DNA from: Thermoguttaceae bacterium
GTDB lineage: Bacteria > Planctomycetota > Planctomycetia > Pirellulales > Thermoguttaceae
DNA: 8,511 nucleotides
NCBI GenBank assembly: GCA_017549085.1
Contig: JAFYVO010000381.1
Coordinates: forward strand, 1 to 8,511
Reading direction: 5' to 3'
The translations under genes and the position numbers were made by a program. Numbering within the stretch: position 1 is the first letter of the stretch; every line of letters starts with the position of its first letter. The notes under the pieces are model-generated. The model saw only the letters and a list, made by a program, of their open reading frames with translations. It did no database searches and was not told the DNA's origin. Positions 1-5,591 of the stretch are shown in pieces.

Positions 1-647
1 CCGGAACCGCGGTTGCGTCCGAAGCTGAACGAAAATTCGTGGTTGGTGTGAATTTGTTTTTCCGTAAAAACGAGGTTGCGCGTTTGGAAGCGGAGGTCGT
101 CCTCGGCGGTCGGCGATTTCATATCGGAGCGCAAGACGACTTCGCCCTGCATTTCGCCGGAGACGAAGGAGGAAAAGTCGAATTTAATATTTTCGAGCGA
201 ACCGAAGTCGGCCAGCGGTTTGCTAAATTCGAGAACGACGCGGTCGGTCGACTCGAAGACGATCGCTTGGCGGCAACGTTCCGCGTCGGAGAGATCGCGA
301 CCGGTCGCGAGGAAGACGATCGTGCAGGCCGTGAGGATGATTTGGGTGCGATCCTGTGAAAATTCCGGTTCGTTTTTGAAAAGGAAAACGACGGAACGGT
401 TCGACGGAACGACGACGTTCGGCGAGCGTCGGCGCCAATCGTTCGGATCGGGGAAAAGTTGCGAAAGTTCCGGAAAAATACGGTCGAGCGGGTCGACGGT
501 CGCCGAGGATTCGTCGGAGCGCTGAACGATCGGTTGAGTCGACGGAAGAGCGGGGGGGGAAATTTCGAAAAAACGAGAATAAAAAAACGTCGCGACGCCG
601 ACGGACGCAAGCGCGGCGATCGAAAGGAAAAGACGACGAGACGACAT
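1..647 (-). CDS. Membrane-anchored LptC/OstA-like conserved protein, N-terminal part (runs off left edge)
   Basis: An uninterrupted minus-strand frame of 215 codons starts at ATG 645-647 and leaves the window at base 1, so the C-terminus is missing. GAGGAG lies about 7 nt upstream of the ATG and supports this start. Residues 1-24 are a short basic stretch plus one hydrophobic segment (LFLSIAALASVGVATFF), probably a signal anchor, with the rest outside the cytoplasmic membrane. After a Pro/Ser-rich linker, residues 100-215 look like consecutive beta strands. The visible end (DDLRFQTRNLVFTEKQIHTN, then FSFGRNRGS) resembles the LptC/OstA pattern in which a strand pair precedes a 'G..tGsGrG' turn; that family handles lipopolysaccharide transport. 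The gene is separate from rex upstream, with its own promoter. Eight consecutive C bases encode Ser-Pro-Pro around codon 31. The frame is convincing; the LptC/OstA assignment rests on recalled family patterns and is tentative. Confidence 0.75.
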   Translation of the reverse strand, partial: MSSRRLFLSIAALASVGVATFFYSRFFEISPPALPSTQPIVQRSDESSATVDPLDRIFPELSQLFPDPNDWRRRSPNVVVPSNRSVVFLFKNEPEFSQDRTQIILTACTIVFLATGRDLSDAERCRQAIVFESTDRVVLEFSKPLADFGSLENIKFDFSSFVSGEMQGEVVLRSDMKSPTAEDDLRFQTRNLVFTEKQIHTNHEFSFSFGRNRGS

Positions 648-719
648 AACGGCTCCTCAATACCGACGACGTTCGACGGGAAAAAGGACGCCGCGCGGCG
701 ACGCTTGCGGCGGACGATT

Positions 720-748
720 ATTTTAGCGTCGGCGGAGAAAAAAGACAA
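720..748 (-). promoter_or_regulatory. Sigma70-like promoter for the LptC/OstA-like gene
   Basis: Read on the minus strand, TTGTCT (743-748) is followed after 17 nt by TAAAAT (720-725). This predicts a start near 713 and a leader of about 65 nt before the ATG at 647. The form matches the other promoters proposed in this window. Confidence 0.5.
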
Positions 749-858
749 GAGCGAATTTGGGGAAAACGTCGTTTAAGTCAAGAAAAAGAACGAAATAACG
801 CGTTGAGAAAAAAAGAATGTAAATTTTTAAGGCGAGATATGGAGAAAGAGAAGAGAAA

Positions 859-1530
859 TTAGACGCGTTCGGCGACGTCGTTGCGACGCAGGCGATTCGT
901 CAAGACGGCGAAACTGGCCGAAAGTTTGACCTCTTCGTAAACGACGTCGCTCGGCAGGTCGAGACGAACCGGCGCGTAATTCCAAATAGCGCGAACGCCG
1001 ACGCCGACGAGTTTGTCGGCGACCGGTTGCGCGGCGCGAGCCGGAACGGTAACGATTCCCATTTCGACGATTCGCCCTTCTTCGCGAAGTTGCGCGGCGG
1101 TCGACTCGATTTGGTCGAGCGGGCGAACGACGCGCCCGTTGATCTCTTGCCCGAAAAGCGCCGGGTTCGCGTCGAAAGCCGCGACGACGTCGAGCCCGTG
1201 CTCGACGAAGCCTTCGTAATTGAGAAGGGCGCGTCCGAGGTTCCCGACGCCGACGAGAAACGCCGTCGTTTTGACGTCCCAACCGAGGAAACGCTCGATC
1301 GCTTCAATCAGTTCGTCGACGCGGTAGCCGACTTTCGGGCGACCGGAAACGCCGGTGATCGCGAGGTCTTTCCGCACTTGAACGCTGAGTTGACCGAATT
1401 CCTCGGCGATGCGCGTGCAAGAAACGACGTCGTCGCCTCGGTTCCGCGCTTCTTTTAAGAGACGCAGGTAAACTGGGAGGCGTTGAACGCTGGGCGTCGG
1501 AAGGTTGCGAACGCGGGAAAACGCTTTCAT
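859..1530 (-). CDS. rex: Redox-sensing transcriptional repressor Rex
   Basis: This 223-residue protein has the usual Rex length and layout. Residues 1-80 form the winged-helix DNA-binding domain, with the typical LPVYLRLL opening and the QVRKDLAITG..GRPKVGYRV recognition and wing region. From about residue 88 a Rossmann domain begins, with the dinucleotide-binding motif VGVGNLGRALL (93-103) and the acidic end of strand 2 in AAFDANP (118-123). The conserved AIWNYAPV lies near 181-188. Rex dimers bind operators when NAD+ is high and release them when NADH rises, controlling fermentation and respiration genes. The ATG at 1530 is the only usable start before an in-frame stop near 1609, yet it has no Shine-Dalgarno sequence: the AGGAGG beside it is on the opposite strand. 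No known target gene adjoins it. A promoter and a 9-bp-arm inverted repeat lie upstream and could support autoregulation, which is inference. Confidence 0.95.
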   Translation of the reverse strand: MKAFSRVRNLPTPSVQRLPVYLRLLKEARNRGDDVVSCTRIAEEFGQLSVQVRKDLAITGVSGRPKVGYRVDELIEAIERFLGWDVKTTAFLVGVGNLGRALLNYEGFVEHGLDVVAAFDANPALFGQEINGRVVRPLDQIESTAAQLREEGRIVEMGIVTVPARAAQPVADKLVGVGVRAIWNYAPVRLDLPSDVVYEEVKLSASFAVLTNRLRRNDVAERV

Positions 1531-1565
1531 AGGAGGCGCGAGGGGAAGCGAGGGCGATAAGCCGC

Positions 1566-1601
1566 GAAACGTTCCGAACGTCGAGCGACGGCGAACGTTT
1601 C
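1566..1601. repeat. Perfect 9-bp inverted repeat in the rex leader
   Basis: GAAACGTTC at 1566-1574 and its exact complement GAACGTTTC at 1593-1601 flank 18 nt. In the rex mRNA the arms would form a stem about 35 nt ahead of the start codon, with a smaller CGTC/GACG stem inside. It could act as an RNA hairpin affecting translation of this gene, which lacks an SD, or as an operator. It does not match the TTGTGA-type Rex operator known in other phyla. Confidence 0.5.
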
Positions 1602-1616
1602 CGAAGTATTAAGCAA

Positions 1617-1644
1617 ATTATAATCGCTTTGCGGACGTTTACAA
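1617..1644 (-). promoter_or_regulatory. Sigma70-like promoter for rex
   Basis: On the minus strand TTGTAA (1639-1644) precedes a perfect TATAAT (1617-1622) by 16 nt. The predicted start near 1610 gives a leader of about 80 nt that contains the 1566-1601 inverted repeat. A run of nine C bases (G on the plus strand, 1646-1654) lies one base upstream of the -35 box. Confidence 0.6.
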
Positions 1645-1682
1645 CGGGGGGGGGACGGCGAACGAGGCGCGAAAGACGGTGG

Positions 1683-1707
1683 AACGCGGGAAAACGCGTT
1701 TTTTTTT
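1683..1707 (+). terminator. Intrinsic terminator with no visible upstream gene (plus strand)
   Basis: AACGCG (1683-1688), loop GGAAAA and CGCGTT (1695-1700) form a 6-bp stem followed directly by seven more T bases (1701-1707). The T tract sits only on the plus-strand side, but no plus-strand gene precedes it; rex lies upstream in the opposite direction. It may stop antisense or readthrough transcription before the tRNA promoter. Confidence 0.5.
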
Positions 1708-1708
1708 G

Positions 1709-1721
1709 AGCGCGACGCGCT
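1709..1721. repeat. 13-bp palindrome next to the orphan terminator
   Basis: AGCGCG and CGCGCT form perfect arms around a single central A. It starts two bases after the T tract and lies about 60 bp upstream of the tRNA promoter. It could be an operator-like site, though CG-rich palindromes arise easily in this sequence. Confidence 0.25.
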
Positions 1722-1780
1722 GAACGCCGAAATTTTTAAAGTATTTTGGAAAAAAAGAGGCGCGGCGCGAGGAAAGGGGC

Positions 1781-1808
1781 TTGCGCTCGTCGAGTTTTGC
1801 GGTAAAAT
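1781..1808 (+). promoter_or_regulatory. Sigma70-like promoter for tRNA-Gly
   Basis: TTGCGC (1781-1786) and TAAAAT (1803-1808) are 16 nt apart, predicting a start near 1815. This is about 32 nt before the mature tRNA 5' end, suitable for a short leader removed by RNase P. Confidence 0.6.
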
Positions 1809-1846
1809 GAACGTGTGAGTTGGGCGGGAATACCGCGCTGACTTTC

Positions 1847-1917
1847 GCGGCCATAGTGTAGCGGTAACACGACAGCTTCCCAAGCTGTAATTGTGGGTTC
1901 GACTCCCATTGGCCGCT
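1847..1917 (+). tRNA. tRNA-Gly, anticodon CCC
   Basis: The sequence folds into a full cloverleaf. The acceptor stem GCGGCCA (1847-1853) pairs with TGGCCGC (1910-1916), with discriminator T1917. The D stem is GTGT/ACAC. The anticodon stem ACAGC/GCTGT carries the loop TTCCCAA, giving anticodon CCC at 1879-1881, which reads GGG. The T stem GTGGG/CCCAT has one G-T pair and the loop TTCGACT. The 3' CCA is not encoded; a T run starts at the discriminator, so CCA must be added enzymatically. The variable loop is four bases. The gene stands alone, with its own promoter and two terminators downstream. Confidence 0.95.
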
Positions 1918-1972
1918 TTTTTTTATTTCTTGGCGTTTTCGGCGCGCGACGGAGCGCAAGAGGGCGAACCGG

Positions 1973-1997
1973 GCGGCGTTTTTGCGTCGCTTTTTTT
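1973..1997 (+). terminator. Intrinsic terminator 1 after tRNA-Gly
   Basis: GCGGCG (1973-1978) pairs with CGTCGC (1985-1990), with one G-T pair, around the loop TTTTTG, followed by seven T bases. It forms the end of repeat copy 1 and would end the tRNA transcript about 60 nt past its 3' end. Confidence 0.65.
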
Positions 1998-2045
1998 ATT
2001 TCTTGGCGTTTTTAGCGCGCGACGGAGCGTAAGAGAGCGAACCGA

Positions 2046-2070
2046 GCGACGTTTTTGCGTCGCTTTTTTT
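2046..2070 (+). terminator. Intrinsic terminator 2 after tRNA-Gly
   Basis: GCGACG (2046-2051) pairs perfectly with CGTCGC (2058-2063) around TTTTTG, followed by seven T bases. An extra A-T pair (2045/2064) can extend the stem. It is the duplicate of the 1973-1997 terminator and should be slightly stronger because the G-T pair is gone. Confidence 0.7.
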
Positions 2071-2091
2071 ATTTCTTGACGGCGAAGAGCG

Positions 2092-2128
2092 AAAAAGCCG
2101 CGTTCGAGCGGAAGAGCGGGAACGCGGC
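2092..2128 (-). terminator. Intrinsic terminator of the DUF89 gene
   Basis: On the minus strand GCCGCGTTC (2120-2128) and GAACGCGGC (2097-2105) form a perfect 9-bp stem with a 14-nt loop, followed by five T bases (2092-2096). It begins 22 nt past the stop codon of the phosphatase gene and faces the tRNA terminators. Confidence 0.8.
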
Positions 2129-2150
2129 GTCGTCGGGAGGCGAAAAGCGG

Positions 2151-3023
2151 TCAGCGGATCGAAACGACGAGGTCGCCGAGTTGGGCGCCGACTTCCTCCG
2201 CGATGAACTTGCATTTCGCTTTGAATAGGAACGCGATTTTTTTCGGGTGAAGCGGGCCCGGGTCGGGGAAAAGCGTTTCCCAGTTGGCGAGCCCTTTCGC
2301 GATCACCAAGTCGGCGCCGACGAACGCGTCGTTGAATTCTTGCGAGGTAAGGTCGAAGAGAACGCCGAGTCCGTCGGAGCCGTTGTCGATCGTCGGAACG
2401 AGCGCGGAGAGGCCGACTTCTTCCGCGTCTTCGAGGAGCGCGTCGTTCAGAATCGGAGCGCCGCGGAGCGCGACGGTTACCTTTTTGCCCCAATCTTCCG
2501 AGATTAACGTTTCAATCAAAAGACGGTCGAAAACGACTTCCCCGGCGTTGTCGGTAACGTAAAGGATCGAGTTGGCGGCGCGAATGGTTTCTTCAAGTTC
2601 GGCGACGGAGCCGACGAGCGTTTGGTCGAGCCCGGCTTGGATCGCGGTTTCGATCGTTTCGTCGTCGAGTTCGCCGAAGAAAATGTCGATCGAGTTCCCG
2701 GCGATCGCGAGGCGAACGAGCGTTTCAAACGGCGTCGGCGATTCGGCGACCCAGCGACGCAAGCGCGGGAGTTGAGCGAGCGAGAGGCGGTTGAAGTGTT
2801 TTTTCTCGGCGTAATACGGGTCGGCGACGCCGGTGATTTCGCGCGTCGAGCGGTTGATCAACGTCGCGAGACGCGGCGCCGGAGTTTCTAAACCTTGTTC
2901 AAGAAAAATTTTGAACGCGGATTCGAGAACTTGAAGCCGAAGGTCGGCGCTTTGCGTCGCGAGGCTGGCCGTTTCCAGCGTTTGGCGCGTCAAACAAAAG
3001 ACGCAGTCGGCGGGCGTGCGCAT
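2151..3023 (-). CDS. DUF89/ARMT1-like damage-control metal-dependent phosphatase
   Basis: This is a 290-residue soluble protein of the DUF89 family. Members are metal-dependent phosphatases thought to remove damaged or excess phosphorylated metabolites such as sugar phosphates and phosphopantetheine derivatives. Visible family features, in order, are an N-terminal Cys pair (C7, C10), AGNSID (108-113), the core metal and phosphate motif TDNAGEVVFDRLLI (157-170), RGAPILNDA (187-195), the AKGLANWET segment (242-250) and a C-terminal FLFKAKCKF (265-273). Asp113, Asp158 and Asn159 are the likely metal ligands by family comparison. The CxxC start is typical of stand-alone prokaryotic members such as the archaeal AF1104 type. 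AAAGG about 9 nt ahead of ATG 3021-3023 supports the start. The gene appears monocistronic, ending in the 2092-2128 terminator. The exact substrate cannot be read from the sequence. Confidence 0.9.
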   Translation of the reverse strand: MRTPADCVFCLTRQTLETASLATQSADLRLQVLESAFKIFLEQGLETPAPRLATLINRSTREITGVADPYYAEKKHFNRLSLAQLPRLRRWVAESPTPFETLVRLAIAGNSIDIFFGELDDETIETAIQAGLDQTLVGSVAELEETIRAANSILYVTDNAGEVVFDRLLIETLISEDWGKKVTVALRGAPILNDALLEDAEEVGLSALVPTIDNGSDGLGVLFDLTSQEFNDAFVGADLVIAKGLANWETLFPDPGPLHPKKIAFLFKAKCKFIAEEVGAQLGDLVVSIR

Positions 3024-3114
3024 TCGAAAGCCTTTCTATAGAATAAAGGGCGAAAGAACGGGAACGGAAGGACGAAAAAAAAGACGGAACGAAACGCAGG
3101 CGCGACCCGTCGAT

Positions 3115-3145
3115 AAAAAAACGACGATTCGGTTAGGAATCGTCG
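3115..3145 (-). terminator. Intrinsic terminator of the YTV-repeat gene
   Basis: On the minus strand CGACGATTC (3137-3145) pairs perfectly with GAATCGTCG (3122-3130) around a 6-nt loop and runs into seven T bases (3115-3121). It starts about 70 nt past the stop codon of the YTV gene and separates it from the DUF89 gene. Confidence 0.85.
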
Positions 3146-3217
3146 CTTTAGCGTTAAACGTTCGACGCGAAACTAACGGCGAAGTCGGTTCCGCGTCGGA
3201 ACGGCGAGTTCAACGGC

Positions 3218-5020
3218 CTAGCGCAGGCAGGAGAACAACGGTTTGACGCACGGTTCGCAGGTCGGCGCGCACGGTTGGCACGCGTCGCACGGGTTGCAAG
3301 TCGAGGCCGGAACGCACGGCTTGCAAACGTTGATTTGAACCGGAACTTGGTAGGTGCAGACGCGCGGGACGCAACGGGTAACGGTGTACGGGACTTTCGT
3401 CGCGACGAGTTTGCAGCAGGTAACTTCGCGTTGGAATTGAACCGGTTTCATCACCGTCGTTTTGACGCAACGGGTGCGAACTTCCGGGACCATTTTGCAA
3501 ACTTTGTAGTTGACGGTCTTGTAAACCGTTTCCGGGACGACTTTGCAAACTTTGTAGTTGACGGTGCGGACGCGTTGTTCCGGGACCATCTTGCAGACGG
3601 TGTAGTTGCAAACTTTCGTTTCCGGGACCATCTTGCAAACTTTATAGGAAACCGTGCGGACGCAGGTTTGCGGGACCATCTTGCAGACGGTGTAGTTGCA
3701 AACGCGAGTTTCCGGGACCATCTTGCAAACTTTGTAGTTGACGGTGCGGACGCATTGCTTCGGAACCATCTTGCAAACGGTGTAGTTGCAAACGCGAGTT
3801 TCCGGGACCATCTTGCAGGTTTGGTAGTTGACGGTGCGGACGCAGGTTTGCGGGACCATCTTGCAGACGGTGTAGTTGCAAACGCGGGTTTCCGGGACCA
3901 TCTTGCAAACTTTATAGGAAACCGTGCGGACGCATTGTTGCGGAACCATACGGACGCATTGGACTTCCTTCATAACGGTTTGCGGAACCCAAACTTTGCG
4001 TTCGCAGGTCGTCGGCGGGCATTGGACTTGGCAAACTTTGTACTTGATCGGACGGCACGGGTCGCACGGATCGCAACACGCGACGCGGCGAAGGATCGTT
4101 TTGCCCGGAACCGTAACGCATTCGGTCTTCCAGTAGCCGCCTTGAACCGGAACTTGTTTCGTATAGGTTTGCGGAACGCAGACGGTGTACGGAACTTGTT
4201 TTTGGCATTCGACCAAAGTCGGTTTGCAGACGGTGTATTGGCGTTGGCGTTGTTCGTAAACCGGCTTGCAGACGGTGTACGGAACTTGCTTTTGACGCGT
4301 GTCATAAACCGGCTTGCAGACGGTGTATTGACGTTGACGTTGTTCGTAAACCGGTTCGCAAACGGTGTACGGAACTTGCTTTTGACGCGTTTCCCAAACC
4401 GGTTTGCAGACGGTGTACTGACGTTGACGTTGTTCGTAGACCGGTTCGCAAACGGTGTACGGAACTTGCTTTTGACGCGTTTCCCAAACCGGCTTGCAGA
4501 CGGTGTACTGACGTTGACGTTGTTCGTAGACCGGTTTGCAGACGGTGTAGGGAACTTGCTTTTGACGCGTTTCCCAAACCGGCTTGCAGACGGTGTACTG
4601 ACGTTGACGTTGTTCGTAGACCGGCTTGCAGACGGTGTAAGGAACTTGCTTTTGGCAGTTTTGCCAAACCGTGCGGTTCACCGTGCGGGCGACCGTCTTT
4701 TGACGATTTTCCCAAACCGGGCGGCAAACGGTGTATTGAACTTCGCGAACGCGGGTTTCCGGAACGTATTTCGTGCAAAGAACGCGGCGCGTAACCGGAA
4801 CCTTTTGGAAGGACGTCCGATAGCAAACGACTTGTTCTTGCTCGTACACGACTTTGCGGCAGGTCTTCATCACCGTGCAGCTTTGCGTCGTGAACTCGCA
4901 CGCGCGCGGTCGGCACCAACGATAAGACGCCGCGCCGCACCAAGCGCCTTGCGCCTGTTCAAGCGGCGCAGCCAGCAAAGCCGCCGCGAACAATAGCGCC
5001 GCCCCAACAACTCTTTTCAT
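3218..5020 (-). CDS. Secreted cysteine-rich YTV-repeat protein (planctomycetal cell-surface type)
   Basis: The 600-residue product begins with a signal peptide (MKRVVGAALLFAAALLAAPL, likely cut near AQG/AW at 25-26), so it is exported. The mature protein is basic and very rich in cysteine. Residues 128-277 hold five copies of a 30-residue unit made of a 14-mer (YTVCKPVYEQRQRQ) and a 16-mer (YTVCKPVWETRQKQVP). A Cys-rich linker with CCDPCDPC follows (315-322). Residues 369-488 hold four copies of another 30-residue unit (YKVCKMVPETRVCN plus YTVCKMVPQTCVRTVN). The tail (565-600) is a CxxC-rich knot. This matches the planctomycetal YTV repeat family, linked to the proteinaceous cell wall or surface layer; a structural role through disulfide cross-links is inference. 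An ATG at 5032 is in frame, but GGAGG at 5026-5030 lies correctly for the ATG at 5020, so that start is used. The gene stands alone with its own promoter and terminator. Confidence 0.9.
   Translation of the reverse strand: MKRVVGAALLFAAALLAAPLEQAQGAWCGAASYRWCRPRACEFTTQSCTVMKTCRKVVYEQEQVVCYRTSFQKVPVTRRVLCTKYVPETRVREVQYTVCRPVWENRQKTVARTVNRTVWQNCQKQVPYTVCKPVYEQRQRQYTVCKPVWETRQKQVPYTVCKPVYEQRQRQYTVCKPVWETRQKQVPYTVCEPVYEQRQRQYTVCKPVWETRQKQVPYTVCEPVYEQRQRQYTVCKPVYDTRQKQVPYTVCKPVYEQRQRQYTVCKPTLVECQKQVPYTVCVPQTYTKQVPVQGGYWKTECVTVPGKTILRRVACCDPCDPCRPIKYKVCQVQCPPTTCERKVWVPQTVMKEVQCVRMVPQQCVRTVSYKVCKMVPETRVCNYTVCKMVPQTCVRTVNYQTCKMVPETRVCNYTVCKMVPKQCVRTVNYKVCKMVPETRVCNYTVCKMVPQTCVRTVSYKVCKMVPETKVCNYTVCKMVPEQRVRTVNYKVCKVVPETVYKTVNYKVCKMVPEVRTRCVKTTVMKPVQFQREVTCCKLVATKVPYTVTRCVPRVCTYQVPVQINVCKPCVPASTCNPCDACQPCAPTCEPCVKPLFSCLR
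3557..3916 (-). repeat. Intragenic 90-bp tandem array, second YTV block (4 units)
   Basis: Four 90-bp units encode residues 369-488 of the YTV protein. Copies are nearly identical at DNA level, for example the stretches starting at 3691 and 3781. Variation is concentrated in the segment after VP (QTCVRTV, KQCVRTV, EQRVRTV). Each 30-residue unit carries four cysteines, except the last, which has three. Degenerate half-units continue to about residue 514. Confidence 0.9.
4190..4639 (-). repeat. Intragenic 90-bp tandem array, first YTV block (5 units)
   Basis: Five 90-bp units encode residues 128-277 of the YTV protein, with two cysteines per 30 residues in the standard units. The middle copies are almost identical in DNA, with K/E exchange after YTVC and W/Y exchange in the second half. 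The last copy is degenerate (KPTLVECQKQVP), as expected at an array edge. Confidence 0.9.
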
Positions 5021-5025
5021 TTTAA

Positions 5026-5030
5026 CCTCC
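5026..5030 (-). promoter_or_regulatory. Ribosome binding site that fixes the YTV gene start
   Basis: GGAGG on the minus strand lies 5 nt ahead of the ATG at 5018-5020. The alternative ATG at 5030-5032 overlaps this motif and has no SD of its own. The choice also gives a clean signal peptide starting MKRVV. Confidence 0.8.
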
Positions 5031-5061
5031 ATCGATTTCTAACGGACGAACCGTCTCCTTG

Positions 5062-5089
5062 CGTATAAAACGCGTTATATCCAATTCAA
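5062..5089 (-). promoter_or_regulatory. Possible promoter for the YTV gene
   Basis: On the minus strand TTGAAT (5084-5089) and TATACG (5062-5067) are separated by 16 nt, giving a leader of about 35 nt. The overlapping TATAAC just upstream is a rival -10 box, so the exact start is uncertain. Confidence 0.4.
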
Positions 5090-5344
5090 TTTTCGACGCC
5101 GCGCGCCGTCGAGGCGGAAATTTGTTCGAAACTTTGCCGCTTTCGCTAAATTTCGCGGTTTGTCTATTTTGCGCGCTTTGACAATATAACCCTCGACGTC
5201 GGTCGCGCCGAACCGCCGACTTTTTTTCATCGAGCGGAGGGCCGCGCCGAAAGCGTTTCGCTCGAACGACGGATTATTGCGTCGCGTTCGAGAAAAAACG
5301 ACAAAAGGGCGCCTAAATTTTAAATTTTAACGGTCGCGGAGGTT

Positions 5345-5450
5345 CGTCGCCGAAGTCGGCGGCGTCCCAAACTCGCGCGTGTCGACGCGAAAGTGGAACC
5401 CCCTTGTCGATTATTATCGGCAAGACAGCTTGCCTAGCTTCACTTATTTT
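5345..5450. other. Candidate structured RNA or attenuator-like element
   Basis: Several stems occur in about 105 nt. CGTCGCCG (5345-5352) pairs with CGGCGGCG (5357-5364) around AAGT. CGCGT (5376-5380) pairs with ACGCG (5385-5389). AAGTGGAAC (5391-5399) pairs with GCTTCACTT (5437-5445) with one G-T pair and one mismatch, and encloses two mutually exclusive hairpins. These are CTTGTCGAT/ATCGGCAAG (5403-5411/5416-5424) and GGCAAG/CTTGCC (5419-5424/5429-5434). On the plus strand the outer stem is followed by ATTTTAG, a weak terminator tail. I do not recognise a known RNA family, and the strand is uncertain. Confidence 0.35.
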
Positions 5451-5591
5451 AGCGCGTTCTTACGATTACAACGAAAAATTTTCTAGTCAAAAATCGCTTT
5501 TGCGTCGCGTTGGCGACGAAATTGTCGCGCCGTAAGCAGAAGTTATTATAACAAATTCTTCGCAAGACGGTACAATGTTAAAATAAGAAAG

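Larger units (their letters stand above)
1918..2078. repeat. 73-bp tandem direct repeat (2 copies plus 15 bp of a third)
   Basis: Copy 1 (1918-1990) and copy 2 (1991-2063) are the same length and differ at 6 of 73 positions. The first 15 bases of a third copy follow (2064-2078). Each unit runs from a T tract and ATTTCTTGGCG through a CG-rich core to a GCGNCG...CGTCGC hairpin, so the T tract of each next unit completes the terminator of the one before. All six differences are transitions, with copy 1 holding the G or C and copy 2 the A or T. The array begins one base after the tRNA. Confidence 0.9.

Noticed and set aside
119..748. A 209-codon minus-strand frame overlapping the LptC/OstA-like gene
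   Set aside because: Ser/Arg-rich and without an SD. The alternative frame starting at 647 has an SD, a membrane anchor and a balanced composition, and runs off the edge.
1531..1660. A standard Rex operator upstream of rex
   Set aside because: No TTGTGA-N6-TCACAA type palindrome is found; the inverted repeat at 1566-1601 has a different sequence and an 18-nt spacer.
1847..2078. A tRNA-linked integration site with flanking attachment repeats
   Set aside because: The downstream repeats copy the terminator region, not the tRNA 3' end. Only a few bases ahead of the T tract are shared, and no integrase gene is present.
1891..2079. A 62-codon plus-strand frame across the tRNA end and the 73-bp repeat
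   Set aside because: It starts inside the tRNA, and the repeat length of 73 is not a multiple of 3, so the copies are read in different frames. The T tracts are terminators.
3557..4639. Regularly spaced repeats that could suggest a CRISPR array
   Set aside because: The period is exactly 90 bp in an open coding frame, and the segments between repeats are themselves repeated, so there are no unique spacers.
3275..4996. A 573-codon open frame on the plus strand, fully antisense to the YTV gene
   Set aside because: It mirrors the repeat array; the sense codon bias and repetition remove stops from this frame. The protein has no sensible composition or signal, and the sense frame has a signal peptide, SD and terminator.
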